From a virus: a stretch of 64,000 nucleotides of DNA. Below are positions 51,901 through 61,000 of this stretch, one piece after another. Location: IMG/VR virus record IMGVR_UViG_3300047557_001693, positions 1-64,000 of that record. One strand, written 5' to 3'. The notes under the pieces are model-generated. The model did not search any database. It was not told where the DNA came from and saw only the letters and a list, made by a program, of their open reading frames with translations. The number at the start of each line of letters is the position of its first letter. The stretch's first letter is position 1. A program made the translations under genes and the position numbers.

Positions 51901-53132
51901 TAGATAGAATGTCTAATACAGCAGGCTTTATACCATCTGATGTAATGTCTGGAAAATTAGGAACTTCTACTGCACCTTTCCCTTATGAAGAAGGACCTGT
52001 TAATATTTCTATTCCTAGAGAAGCAAATCCTGGAGAAAACATTAGATTTATACTACCAGAAGGATCTGATATAATTGAAGATTTACCAGGAACTGTTTCA
52101 ACTCAAACAAAAGTTTCTGATGCAGCTATAGGTTTAGATAATAATTTATCAGATCTTCCATTAAATTTTACAGAAAAATCTGCTAAAAAATATGGTTTAA
52201 ATCCTAATGTAAATAATATTAATATTGTACCTAAACAACCTAATGATGGTCTTGGAATACCAGATTATATATCAATGGTAGCACAAGCTGCAGGCCCATT
52301 AATTCAATCATACTATGGATTAAAAGGAGGTGATGATGTTAACTATGAAAGAATTAAAGCTGATAAAATAGATCCTTATAAAGCAATACAAATAATAAGA
52401 GATTATTTTACAACAGGTGATAATACTACAAGTTATAACTTAAGACAAAATGCTCCTACATCAGGAAGTTTTATGTCTAATATGAGATCAAAATTACAAA
52501 ATCTTAAAGATAAAGCAGCTCAAATTGCAAATATGCAGTATCAAGCTGATGTAGCTAATACTCAAACGCAAAATCAAGTTAATGCACAAAATGCTCAAAT
52601 AGCAATGCAGGAGCAAATTGATAGATTACAAGAGAAAGATGCTGCTAGAACTAATGTAACAGAAGGTTTTAGTGGATTAGGTTCATCTGCTGCTAATATG
52701 ATTAGAGATTATAGAATTAATCAATTAAATAAAACTATTGCTGAAAATATTGGTACTAGTAATACTCAATTAGTTAGAGGTGCAGATGGAAAATATAGAC
52801 TTGTAATGAAACCTAATAGTGGAAATGATTGGACACCAACACCTTACAATGATCCTTATAAACAAAATGCACCTGCAGCAAATACAGGTGCTAATGCACC
52901 ATCTGCTAATGTTACTCCTGCTGCTGCACCAGCTGCTAATACAACACCAAAATCAGTTAATTTTGACGATAATATTAAAGATAAAACAGCAGGTGATGCA
53001 TTTAGAAAATGGGTTAATGAAAAACATCCTGACTATGCTAAAGAAAAAGATTTATGGGTAAGTGGAGAATATAATAATAGTTATATTAAGAAAGCTTGGG
53101 ATGAATATGGTAAAGAATATTTAGGACAATAA
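45942..53132 (+). CDS. 2396-residue virion cargo-like protein with zinc-protease motif and ADP-ribosyltransferase-like domain
   Basis: A polyvalent protein probably packaged and ejected. A basic N-terminus is followed by a linker; a zincin motif VHELMHKTGLYDDETF lies at about 506-521. An ADP-ribosyltransferase domain of the phage ART-PolyVal type covers about 840-995: PYFYHGSKTKGIKEF (YHG at 845-847), ETGIFITKRKSLADIYA near 870-885, and SERAIFNPNLLKSAVG with FDITNPNI at its end. A basic module near 1382-1440 (IHIKKSKRGTFTAAAKKRG, then KKANFARNASKWKH) occurs in other large phages. About nineteen short A-x-GG or similar GG motifs (YAMGG, AKGG, AEGG) dot the whole length. Gln-rich stretches and a C-terminal coiled region follow. 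Enzyme activity is unproven. Confidence 0.75.
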   Translation: MAEKNSLWKNIRKKAEQNRRTGAKPKKPTAEMLRQERKIKAQKANGGPVGDDDLMLSNIYNKYPAFRNMGNVTLKADTGFTKENTGIGDIEFFDSKTKEITYPNGYKVVNPSNNGSGIIYNPNTNTEQNIMLDMLHGMPSDPVYNKIKSELGDAYLNSEFAEDFYNDSKYFKNKVGEEKWKEWYGNDKGFFDKSYLDGVIRNLMFEGTAEDFKKNNYWEDARKEYFKDKDIKTKYTQLENYLKTGQGYVLPEVEIFGDKIKANGGPTKSLVQPPVLLDDNIIYPTDNPYMPGVNKDILDSDYDSYMRWREGFINNQGMTPEEYYQTYPSRQEYDRQNFDPANFYKGVSLAQGGPTDGKDDPFKSTLNQGVTVAKPAQDWVSSWVQHPEFANRLNENFRDHASKLSKKIYGNKEAKQRAAESNLKSINKAIPGVISDIYDTKFLYNTNPENNSQLLDLYRASYNDPEYDKFFKKTMSKNPQGFTDEQGRIVITNAANDQYGPESVSVHELMHKTGLYDDETFDRTFKGKFLTPSQDRLDKDFNRGEMYPFLMQMRFDNNFQPGEIITPERLKQIKESGYKNHLFKYYTDDEISKYLNTLASNQTQTPMQYAAQGGYMYDSGGNTNPVTLYKKAQYDPNTGKILEYAGTQGNEYYVTPNTPQGIDFERRLSEIEVVEDTGLYNPDIVGPTAPKFIPSETGWIQNPNWRGGDALEYVPIESALLPASLPIKASTNLGKVGKFAAEALNPLGGFRNISKKLVKSPNTFKSEIDWGKWNPDTPNYPELINEYNAIEESTKKAGTWMKNPDGSPFQGTPEQFIQQRSSWFKKYVEDAGGNYDEVINDPYFYHGSKTKGIKEFHTPQHADYTKATGDTPETGIFITKRKSLADIYASEKLFDDLTPKIGKKTGETYQLYAPANYANPGLKNPNNSNKLINTGTLKLKDVDYLESLGYSGLKQSSMFEGSERAIFNPNLLKSAVGNVGFFDITNPNIYKVVVPPAAIIGTGVVGAEAMQGSQPEQQSKGGHINPYMYYAGGPMQSTNNKYSKNNIMKYKRGGGVGGFFKDYGNYLINANLAPFEALTGKDFFDPEYNNKIFQVGDKITETASNIGMGMLGSMYLTPQGYQAARQGINSISDEFIDTPQQQQQQYPQQQYSPNVNQGLSFAATGGNINNNSLNLQNSMRGKYNSYKRKYSRGGTFQKYGINEIPESAGYHHQNAYGGVPIGPNAMAEGGEFVLDNNYVVSDQVDGMNTQTDEFGRTMAQNLKRDLSKYTLRDLDSKNRDQERRPYSDISSLTIEQIKQNAIIETEKARAEAQAKEEQRQAMVNGALQYAAAGGKLNKDLEKILSNDIQRYVEADNYYAYGGYLPKDKGFNMPNSYAKGGSIHIKKSKRGTFTAAAKKRGKSVQEFARQVLANKEKYSAAMVKKANFARNASKWKHADGGYTFGNETPEIIYPQQPMLYNIAPTDVEQPYVINNNQLLNSMPKRNPVISDEGFIYDDSETNVKPTTSLDYNIDKNIIDPNNKNLNANINFLRESSKGKIGVTGSYENSTTLTPQELEEIRTQQAINQQKLNLGLTGSRTFNTKNDGKIIVGGSVNSTMQPGSAPVYNYQGTVGYSTPKGNTFDANISRDAATGATTGKVSGKIVFGKAKGGPMVSNVAQPFQVAAQNRGGMMMNYAMGGNMYAMGGPGDELDPEQLKAQGFVEYEEYFYNPTTGQYIDKVSIDTRREKQLQERIDRFMEQDVKFDNSAIKPMASLLSNTGIENSPINTGIMTYDATPQATNPLGGIKKPGMENMIGSNTFEPGTTYSIANTNPYGSYYDLRYSDPNSFDFSLDRFPILDREGNIQTTPEDFARLQSVAGTDIEQSRLNRFTEPYNQVMSTRDKVRRAYQNKSPYLDNMVDEPAKSNKSNNYFRNLNTPNVIDAQGNTSSILSRRNKNQSTPVEPIERMQSRNLQQLPTDNTPLSITNNYPESSYRPATLTEEEQNMLDRMSNTAGFIPSDVMSGKLGTSTAPFPYEEGPVNISIPREANPGENIRFILPEGSDIIEDLPGTVSTQTKVSDAAIGLDNNLSDLPLNFTEKSAKKYGLNPNVNNINIVPKQPNDGLGIPDYISMVAQAAGPLIQSYYGLKGGDDVNYERIKADKIDPYKAIQIIRDYFTTGDNTTSYNLRQNAPTSGSFMSNMRSKLQNLKDKAAQIANMQYQADVANTQTQNQVNAQNAQIAMQEQIDRLQEKDAARTNVTEGFSGLGSSAANMIRDYRINQLNKTIAENIGTSNTQLVRGADGKYRLVMKPNSGNDWTPTPYNDPYKQNAPAANTGANAPSANVTPAAAPAANTTPKSVNFDDNIKDKTAGDAFRKWVNEKHPDYAKEKDLWVSGEYNNSYIKKAWDEYGKEYLGQ

Positions 53133-53149
53133 TTAAATAAAAATAAGAT

Positions 53150-55033
53150 ATGAGATTTTATAAACCTAGATTAAGAGAATATGTATCTACTCAAGTAGAT
53201 ATGCCTTGGGAATTCTTACAAGGAGTTGCTGAACAAAAACAAAAAAGTTATGATGCTGCTTTAGCACAAGGTGATGCTGCTAATAAACTTTTAAACTTTG
53301 AAGTTAATCCTGGTGATATGCCAGGTAAGCAACATGTTCAAAATGAATATAATGATCAATTATATCAAATTACAGATTATATAAGACAAACAGGTGACTT
53401 TAATACTGCATCTAGAGAGTTTGCTAAAGTTATTAAAAACATTGCTCAAGATAAAAGAATACAAGTTATGACTAATGCTGTTAAACCATATAGTGAACAA
53501 AAACCTGTTATAGAAAAAATGATTACTGAAAATAAACTTCTTAATCCTTGGCAAAGTAATTGGAATCCAATGTATTCTACATATAATCCTGAAACAGGTG
53601 AGTTAAGAAATTATAATCAAAGTGTGGGTTATGAAACTCCTGATTATAATAAATATTTAAAAGAAACATTTGGTGATTTAAGATTAAGTACAAGTGGAAA
53701 TTCTTATGAAGTAGTAGATCCTATAAATGGAACAATACAAAACATATCTACTGAAGGAGGTGCTATTACAGCTAAAGATATAATGAATAGAGCTAAAACA
53801 TCACTATATAACTATAGAGCAACACCTGCTTATTTTGATCATAAACAAGAAGCTTTATATAGATTTAGAAATGGTTTAGTAAGTGAAGAAAAACTTAAAG
53901 AATTTGAAACTGATCCTAATAAAGCAGTATCTGAATTATCTGATGAAATAGCAGTTAACAAATTATATGTACATGGCTTACAACAAATTGAAAGTAAGTT
54001 TAGTAGAAAAGTTGATACTGATTATATGCCAGAATGGAAATATAATCAATTAAATCCTCCTGATGCTCCTGATACTGATTGGATTCCTTTAGAAGCTATG
54101 AATATTGCAGGAACTGTTACTGATAATGAATTTGAAAATCAAGAAGGTTCTTTAAAACAACCTAAAGCAGATAGTAAATATGGATGGATGAGAAAAGACA
54201 TGGGAGTTCCAGAAACAAGAAAAGATTATTATAAACCATTTAAAGAATTAAGTAAAGAAAATAAACAAATTGCTTTAAAATGGTTTGAAACTACAAATAA
54301 TCCTAAATTAAAAAGATTATATGAAAATAACCAATTAGATCAAAAAACATTAGGATGGGTTAATGGAGAAATTAATAAATATAGAAATCAGTTTTTTGCT
54401 ACAGCAAAACAAAATGTTCAAGGTAGAGGATTTAAAGATCCAGGAAAAGTTGCTAAACAATATGTTGGTGTAGAATCTTCAAATGGAACATTTGATGCTG
54501 AAAATTTAACTTCAGGTGCAGGATTTTTAACAAGTAGTACTGAAGTTTATAATGTAAAAACAAATGAAAAAATGCCATTAAACAAAATACCTATTGCTCC
54601 TGGAGATAAAGCTGAAATATCTAAAGAGTTTAGTTGGAAGTCTCCATTCTTTACATTATCAGGTAATAATCCACTATGGTCTGTTCCAAGACAACTTGTA
54701 ATTAAAGATAAAGATGGTGCTATAAAAGGTATTTATGCTATTCCTAGAATAAAAGAAGATAGAGAATTTACAGCTGCTGCTATAAATTCTAGTGCATTAT
54801 ATACACCAGGAGTAAAAGCACAATCTCATAGATCAGCATATAATATACAATTTAATCCAGTAAATCCTAGTACACTTCAACCTTTAACTCAAGATGAAAT
54901 ACAATCTTATTTACAAACAGGAAAAGAAATGAAAGGATCATATGATATTTATGATAAAAGTGGTAATTTAGTAAACGATGTAATATTACCTACTCCTGAA
55001 GACGCAACTTATTTTTTAAATGAAATTGAATAA
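53150..55033 (+). CDS. Virion cargo-like protein
   Basis: A 627-residue protein starting MRFYKPRLREYVSTQVDMPW. The N-terminal RFYKPRxxEYxSxxVDMPxxF phrase, then LQGVAEQKQKSYDAALAQGD and a long helical region, are features I associate with a capsid-packaged protein that crass-like phages place just before the giant polymerase gene. It is followed by charged helices and a beta-rich tail (SALYTPGVKAQSHRSAYNIQ). No enzymatic motif is seen. It is probably one of the cargo proteins that fill the capsid and leave with the DNA. Confidence 0.7.
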   Translation: MRFYKPRLREYVSTQVDMPWEFLQGVAEQKQKSYDAALAQGDAANKLLNFEVNPGDMPGKQHVQNEYNDQLYQITDYIRQTGDFNTASREFAKVIKNIAQDKRIQVMTNAVKPYSEQKPVIEKMITENKLLNPWQSNWNPMYSTYNPETGELRNYNQSVGYETPDYNKYLKETFGDLRLSTSGNSYEVVDPINGTIQNISTEGGAITAKDIMNRAKTSLYNYRATPAYFDHKQEALYRFRNGLVSEEKLKEFETDPNKAVSELSDEIAVNKLYVHGLQQIESKFSRKVDTDYMPEWKYNQLNPPDAPDTDWIPLEAMNIAGTVTDNEFENQEGSLKQPKADSKYGWMRKDMGVPETRKDYYKPFKELSKENKQIALKWFETTNNPKLKRLYENNQLDQKTLGWVNGEINKYRNQFFATAKQNVQGRGFKDPGKVAKQYVGVESSNGTFDAENLTSGAGFLTSSTEVYNVKTNEKMPLNKIPIAPGDKAEISKEFSWKSPFFTLSGNNPLWSVPRQLVIKDKDGAIKGIYAIPRIKEDREFTAAAINSSALYTPGVKAQSHRSAYNIQFNPVNPSTLQPLTQDEIQSYLQTGKEMKGSYDIYDKSGNLVNDVILPTPEDATYFLNEIE

Positions 55034-55047
55034 TAAAATATAAAACT

Positions 55048-58000
55048 ATGCCAGAAGAAAAATTAAACTCCAGTAAGTTAATAGGTATGATGAAAAATTC
55101 AGCACCATCTAATCCTGTGATGATTGCTGATGAATCAAAATATGATTTAGGTTCTGGATTCACTATTGATCCAAATCCACAATATGCAACTGAAAATATA
55201 GAAGATCTTTATGAATCAAGAGCACAAATGCAGGGTGCTGCTGATAAATGGGGTAATGGTATAGTTAAATTAATAGGTAAAACAGGTACAGCAGTAGTTG
55301 GTGGTGTTGGTATGATTGGTTCAGTAGCATATAATGTTGCAGGTCAATTAGAAGATTTATGGACAGGTGTAGATGATACATCATTTAAACAAATATATGA
55401 TAATGATTTTTACAATGCTTTAAATAAAGCTAATGAAGCAATGGATGAAGATTTTAAACACTATGTTACTAGAGAAGCTCAGGAATATAGTGCTTTTGAA
55501 AAAATGGGTACTGCTAATTTTTGGTCTAATGACTTCTTACAAGGTGCTTCATTTGTTGTAGGTGCAGTATTAACTGAAGGTGCTTTTGCAGCAATGGCTA
55601 GTGTTGGTAGATTAAATAATCTTACAAAAGCAATTAGAGCTGTAGATAAAGCTATAGGTGCTACAGATAATGTAGTTGGTAGTGTAGGTAGTATGATGAG
55701 TAAATCAGCAATTAGACAAACTGGTTATGAAGCAGCTACATTAGGTAGACAAATGATTACTAGTGCAGGTTATGAATCTGCAGTAGAAGCAAATTCATTT
55801 GTTAAAGATGCTAAAGAAAAATGGTTATTAGACTTTACTGAAAAAAATAGAAGAGAACCTACTGCTGAAGAAACAGCTGCTGCAATGGATGAAATATATA
55901 AAGTAGGTAATAGTGTATTTGGTATTAACTTAATTGTTACAGGACTTACACAAGCTAAAAGTATACCTGGAATGTTTTCACCTAAATTAGGTAAGATGTT
56001 AGGTAGTACTTATAATCCTGAAAAAAAGTTTTTAAAAGAGATAGTTGAAACTGCAACTTTAACTGATAAGCAATTAATTAGAGCAGCTAAAAACCTTGGA
56101 AAAACTGTAGATGAAGTTAAGGCTATGCCTAATATTAGTAAATATGCAATATTAACTGGAGGTGAAAAATTTGCAAGAGGTGCTGTTAGAGGTTTAGAAG
56201 GTGCTGTGTTTGAAGGTGGTCAAGAAGGTTTACAAAAAGCAATTAGTTATGCAGGAGAAGATTATCTTCAAGATAGATTTGATCCTTCAGAATCTGAAGA
56301 TATTATTAAATCAGGAATTGCAGGTTTGACAAAAGCTTTTGGTAATAATGCGGAAAGTTGGACTGAAATATTTATTGGTGCTATATTAGGTTCTGCAGGT
56401 GGACCTGGACCAAGTGGTTCTAGATTAAAAGGATGGCAAGGAGGAATTATTGAAGCTTTTAGAGATCCTGCTAATTCTCCTGAATTAAATAGTTTTATTG
56501 ATTTAGCTAATAATTATGCAGCAAATAGTGAAGGTATAATGAATAATTATATTAAGCACTTTAATCTAATTACTAATTCTCAATTAAAGAAAGATAATTT
56601 TGCTGAACAAAATGATGTTTATAATTATAAATCAGAAGAAGCTAAACAGATGTTTGATTATTTAAACATGATGTCTAAGATGGACAGGCTTTCAGAAGTT
56701 GAAGAAAAATATCTTGCAGAATTAAATAAACTTACTAAAGAACAATTTCAAGAAAGATATGGTTATGAAAATTTAACTGAAAAAGATTTCTTAAAAAGAA
56801 AAACAGATATAAATCTTAATATAAAAGAACAAATTGAATCTGTTAAAAATTCTAGAGATAAAGCTTCTGGTATTTATAGAGGTGGTGATGTTGATGTATT
56901 AGATCAAATTGCATATACTGTATATGCTAATAAAAATTTAAGTGATAGAAAAAAACAAATGCTATCAGAAATATCTAATACTTTAAATAAAGCTGTATCT
57001 CAAAGAACAGCTGAAATTTCAAAGATGGCTAATTTTAAAGAAATTAGAGATCTTCAATATTCAATTAATCAGTTAAAAAACTCAAGAGTTGAACCACAAA
57101 GTGAACAAGCTCAAGTTGATCAGATAGTAAAGTTAGAAGCTGAATTAGATAAGCTTCTTGAAAAAACTTATAATAAAGAATTAAAGAATACTGCTCCTGA
57201 TGCAAAACTTGCTAAAGATTTTCAAAAGTTTAAAGCAGATGTATTGTTTCACATTGAAGATTTTAATTCTATTTCAGAAGATATAGAAAATGTAGATCCT
57301 ATAGATAAAGCTGATATACAAAAGAAGTTAGATGATATTGGTAAAATTCTTAATCAAGAGCAAGAATATGCAAAACTTTTTAATAGATTACTAACAAGAG
57401 AAGGTATTCAAAGCTTAGAAGAATCTGTTAATAAATTAAAAGATGATATTGTAAAAGAACATATTGAATTACAAGATTATTTAATGTTTGAAAAGTTTAA
57501 AAAGGAAGATCCTAATAAAAAACTTTTTGAAGCACAGGAACAAATTCTTAAACAGAAAAGAAAAAAAGTAAACTTTGATGTTGCTGTAAGTGCACAAGTC
57601 CAAAATACTATTGGACAGATTAATGACATGAAAACATTAATCAATGGATTATCTCTTGAAGATAATATGAAAGAAAGCTTAATTGTATCTTTTGAAAAGT
57701 TACATGAAATTCTTGCAAAATATGAAACTATTCCTACAGAAGAAGGTAAAAAGACTTTTTTACAAAATGAAATAAAACCAATGTTTGAAGATTTTAAGAA
57801 CAGACTTAAGTTTCTTGAAATCTATAGCCCAGAATCTTATAATAAAGTAATAGGTTCTGAAATATACACTAAATTAAATAACCTTATTAAAAGTTTAGGT
57901 GCAACTACTCCAGCAAATTCATCTGCAACATTATCTCCTGTTAACTCAGATCCTTCTAGATTACAAACTATGGAGTGGTTACCTAGTCCTGAAGTAGATG

Positions 58001-61000
58001 CTATTAAAAATACAGTTACTGATATAGATGAAAAACTAAACTTTAAAATTGTAAGAGAAGATTTAGGTGAAGGACATCCTGACTTTGCACTACCTAATAA
58101 TCAGATTGGTGAAAACATGGTAGGTACTGGTGTAATGGTAGCTAAAGGTATTCCTGAATTAAAAGAAATGATGGGTGATACTGCACCTGGAGTTAAGTAT
58201 GCAATTGAAGTTTACTATGAAAACACACTTGTAGGATATTTAAATACACCTAACAAGTATAGGTTTGGTCAAAACATGGATGAGTTTAATGGTAGCCCAG
58301 AGCACCTTGGAATGCTTAATCCTAAATATGTAATGACAGATGAAGCTACTGGTGAAATAAAAGCATCAACTGATGGTAAAAGATTTATAAGCATATATGA
58401 AAATTCAGTAGAAGCATTCAATAGATTGTTAACTCAAGCTAAGGATAATGATAAAACAGAGTTTACTAATGAAGAGTTTACATCTATCTATGATATAAAC
58501 TTTGATTACTCAGGCATGAGATCAGGAAATATATCAGTAGATGATTTAACTAAAGTTGCTAATGGTAATACTGTTTCTAACCTAGCAGATATATTTGAAG
58601 ACATTCCTGATGGGTTACCTGAAAGAGGAATGATTATATTCAACAAGTATCTTGATAAATACTATGTGTATGATCCTGCTACAAAGACTGGAATTAATAT
58701 TGATGAAAAATACAATCACTATTTAAATAACCATTTTAGTCATGCATTAAATATTATAAGAGATAATAACTTTGCTGTATCAGCTTTATATAAAATAAGA
58801 GGTAAAGAGTTATTTACTGTATTTAAAGATGAAGCTTTAGATGTTGATGATGTTAATTTTAATGAAGAGTTAAATAATGACCTTGATAAAATAATTGAAT
58901 ATGTTAAAGATTTAAAAGACAAATATCAATTATCATCTTTATTTACTAAAGATGGTAATGAAACTACTTTAGCAAAATATTTAACTGAAGTTGAATCTAA
59001 ATATAGATTTACCTCTTTAGGTAGAAACTATAAATTAAACTTTATTGTTAAAAAAACTAATGATGATCCTGTAATTGAATTACAATTATCTGTTAGTAGA
59101 GAAGGTTCAGGATTTACAAATGTTACTTTAGCAGTATATAATTTAAATAGAAATCTAATACCTTTTTCAAAAGGTGCTAAATTAAGTAGTAAATCACAAG
59201 GGTTTTTATTTAACAATAGTGCTTTATTATTTACTAAAGATGGTTTAAAATATGATGGTAAAATACTTAAAACAACCAAAGATTTTGTAAATTTTTTAAA
59301 TGCTAGAATAAAAGATAAATTAGAATTTAGGAAAAAAGGTACTAGTGAATATGATGAAAATGATGTTTACAATTTATCATATGTAGATCCTAATACAGGT
59401 AATCAAGAAGTAGCTGCAATTCAAAATGTTAAAAGAAACTTATCTTCTGAAGATATAGTATCTAATCTTGATAAATTTAATACTGTAAAATTACCTGAAC
59501 TAAAAGTAACCTTTACTAAGAAGAGTGGTGTTATTGATAGTGAGATAGAAACTGCAATTGAGAAAGCTTTAGCTACTACTGATAAAACTCAAGATAAATA
59601 TTTAACTAGTACACTTGATTTATTAAACTATACTTTTAATAATCAGAATGAAGAAACTAAGAATGCATATAGAATTAAATATAACAATGCTGCAAATCAT
59701 CTTAATAAACTTATTAATGATAGATTAAAGTTTAGACAGCAAGGGCAACAAACTTCTGTTTCTGAAATAGTTATTGGTAATTTTAAAACTAAATTTGATT
59801 CTACAACAAATTTGTGGAAAATTTATGATTTACAAGATAATAGTTTAGGTTTAAGTTTTAAAACAAAAGAAGAAGCTGTTAAAGAATTAGAATTAACTGA
59901 AATTCAACAAAAGGTACAAGATATATTACTTACTGAAGATAATTATTTAAATTGGAGTAATATAAGAGATAAATCTGATTATGATAAATTTGAAGATGCT
60001 GTTAACTTTTTAATGTCTAATATAGATCAAGCAGCTTCTAAAAAAATATTAACTAAACAAGATATTGAAGATATTTGGAGTAATCACAAAGTAGGAAGAA
60101 ATACTAAAACAAAAGATGCTGTAATTTCTTTATTACTCAAAATGCAAGCATTATCTACTAAACAACCAACACAACAAGCACCTCCTCAACCTCCAACTCA
60201 ACCACCTGCAGATGATTCATCTAGTGGACCATTAGGTACATTCTATGCATCAGATGTATTATCTACTGAAAATGAAGAAATAGCTGCTAAGAGAGAAAGA
60301 TTACTTCAAATACTTCCTGATTGGATTAGTATTAAAGATATAGATACTGTATTAGAAGGTTTATCTAAAAGTGGATTTACCTATGGTATGTTTAGAAACT
60401 CAGCAATCTATTTAGCTAAGAATGCTCCTAAAGGTGTTGAGTACCATGAAGCATTCCATGCTGTGTTTAGAGTATTGTTAACTGATAGTCAAATTAGTAA
60501 AATACTTTCTGAAGCAAGAGTTAAGTATGGTGTACCTACTGCAGAGCAACTTAAAGATTTAAAATCTAAATCACCTAAGTATAGTAAGTTAACTAAAGAA
60601 CAGTTAACTAATCTTTACTATGAAGAAAGAATGGCTGATGAGTTTATGGATTACATGCAAAATGGTAAACCAATGAAATCAGATTCTTTCATTAAAAAGA
60701 TGTTTGATAAGATTATCAATTTTATCAGAAACATGTTTGGTTTAGGTAATGTTAAACAACCACTTAGCAGTGAGATAGAACAATTGTTTGAAGACATTGC
60801 TACAGGTAAATTTAAATCTGCACCTAAAGTCAAGCAGTCTATTATACCATTAGATGTTGATGCATATAAACTATTGAAAAATAATGACAATAGTTTTATG
60901 GATGGTAAGACCACTAACAATATTATTAATAGAGTTTTCTTTGAAGTACTAGAGTTTAAAAATAACAATGGGTACTTTACTCAAGATATTATCTATCAAT

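Noticed and set aside
41185-55033. Plus- and minus-strand frames of 60 to 130 codons inside the large structural genes
   Set aside because: All are in shadow frames of genes with clear homology or continuous reading frames and lack their own starts in suitable context.
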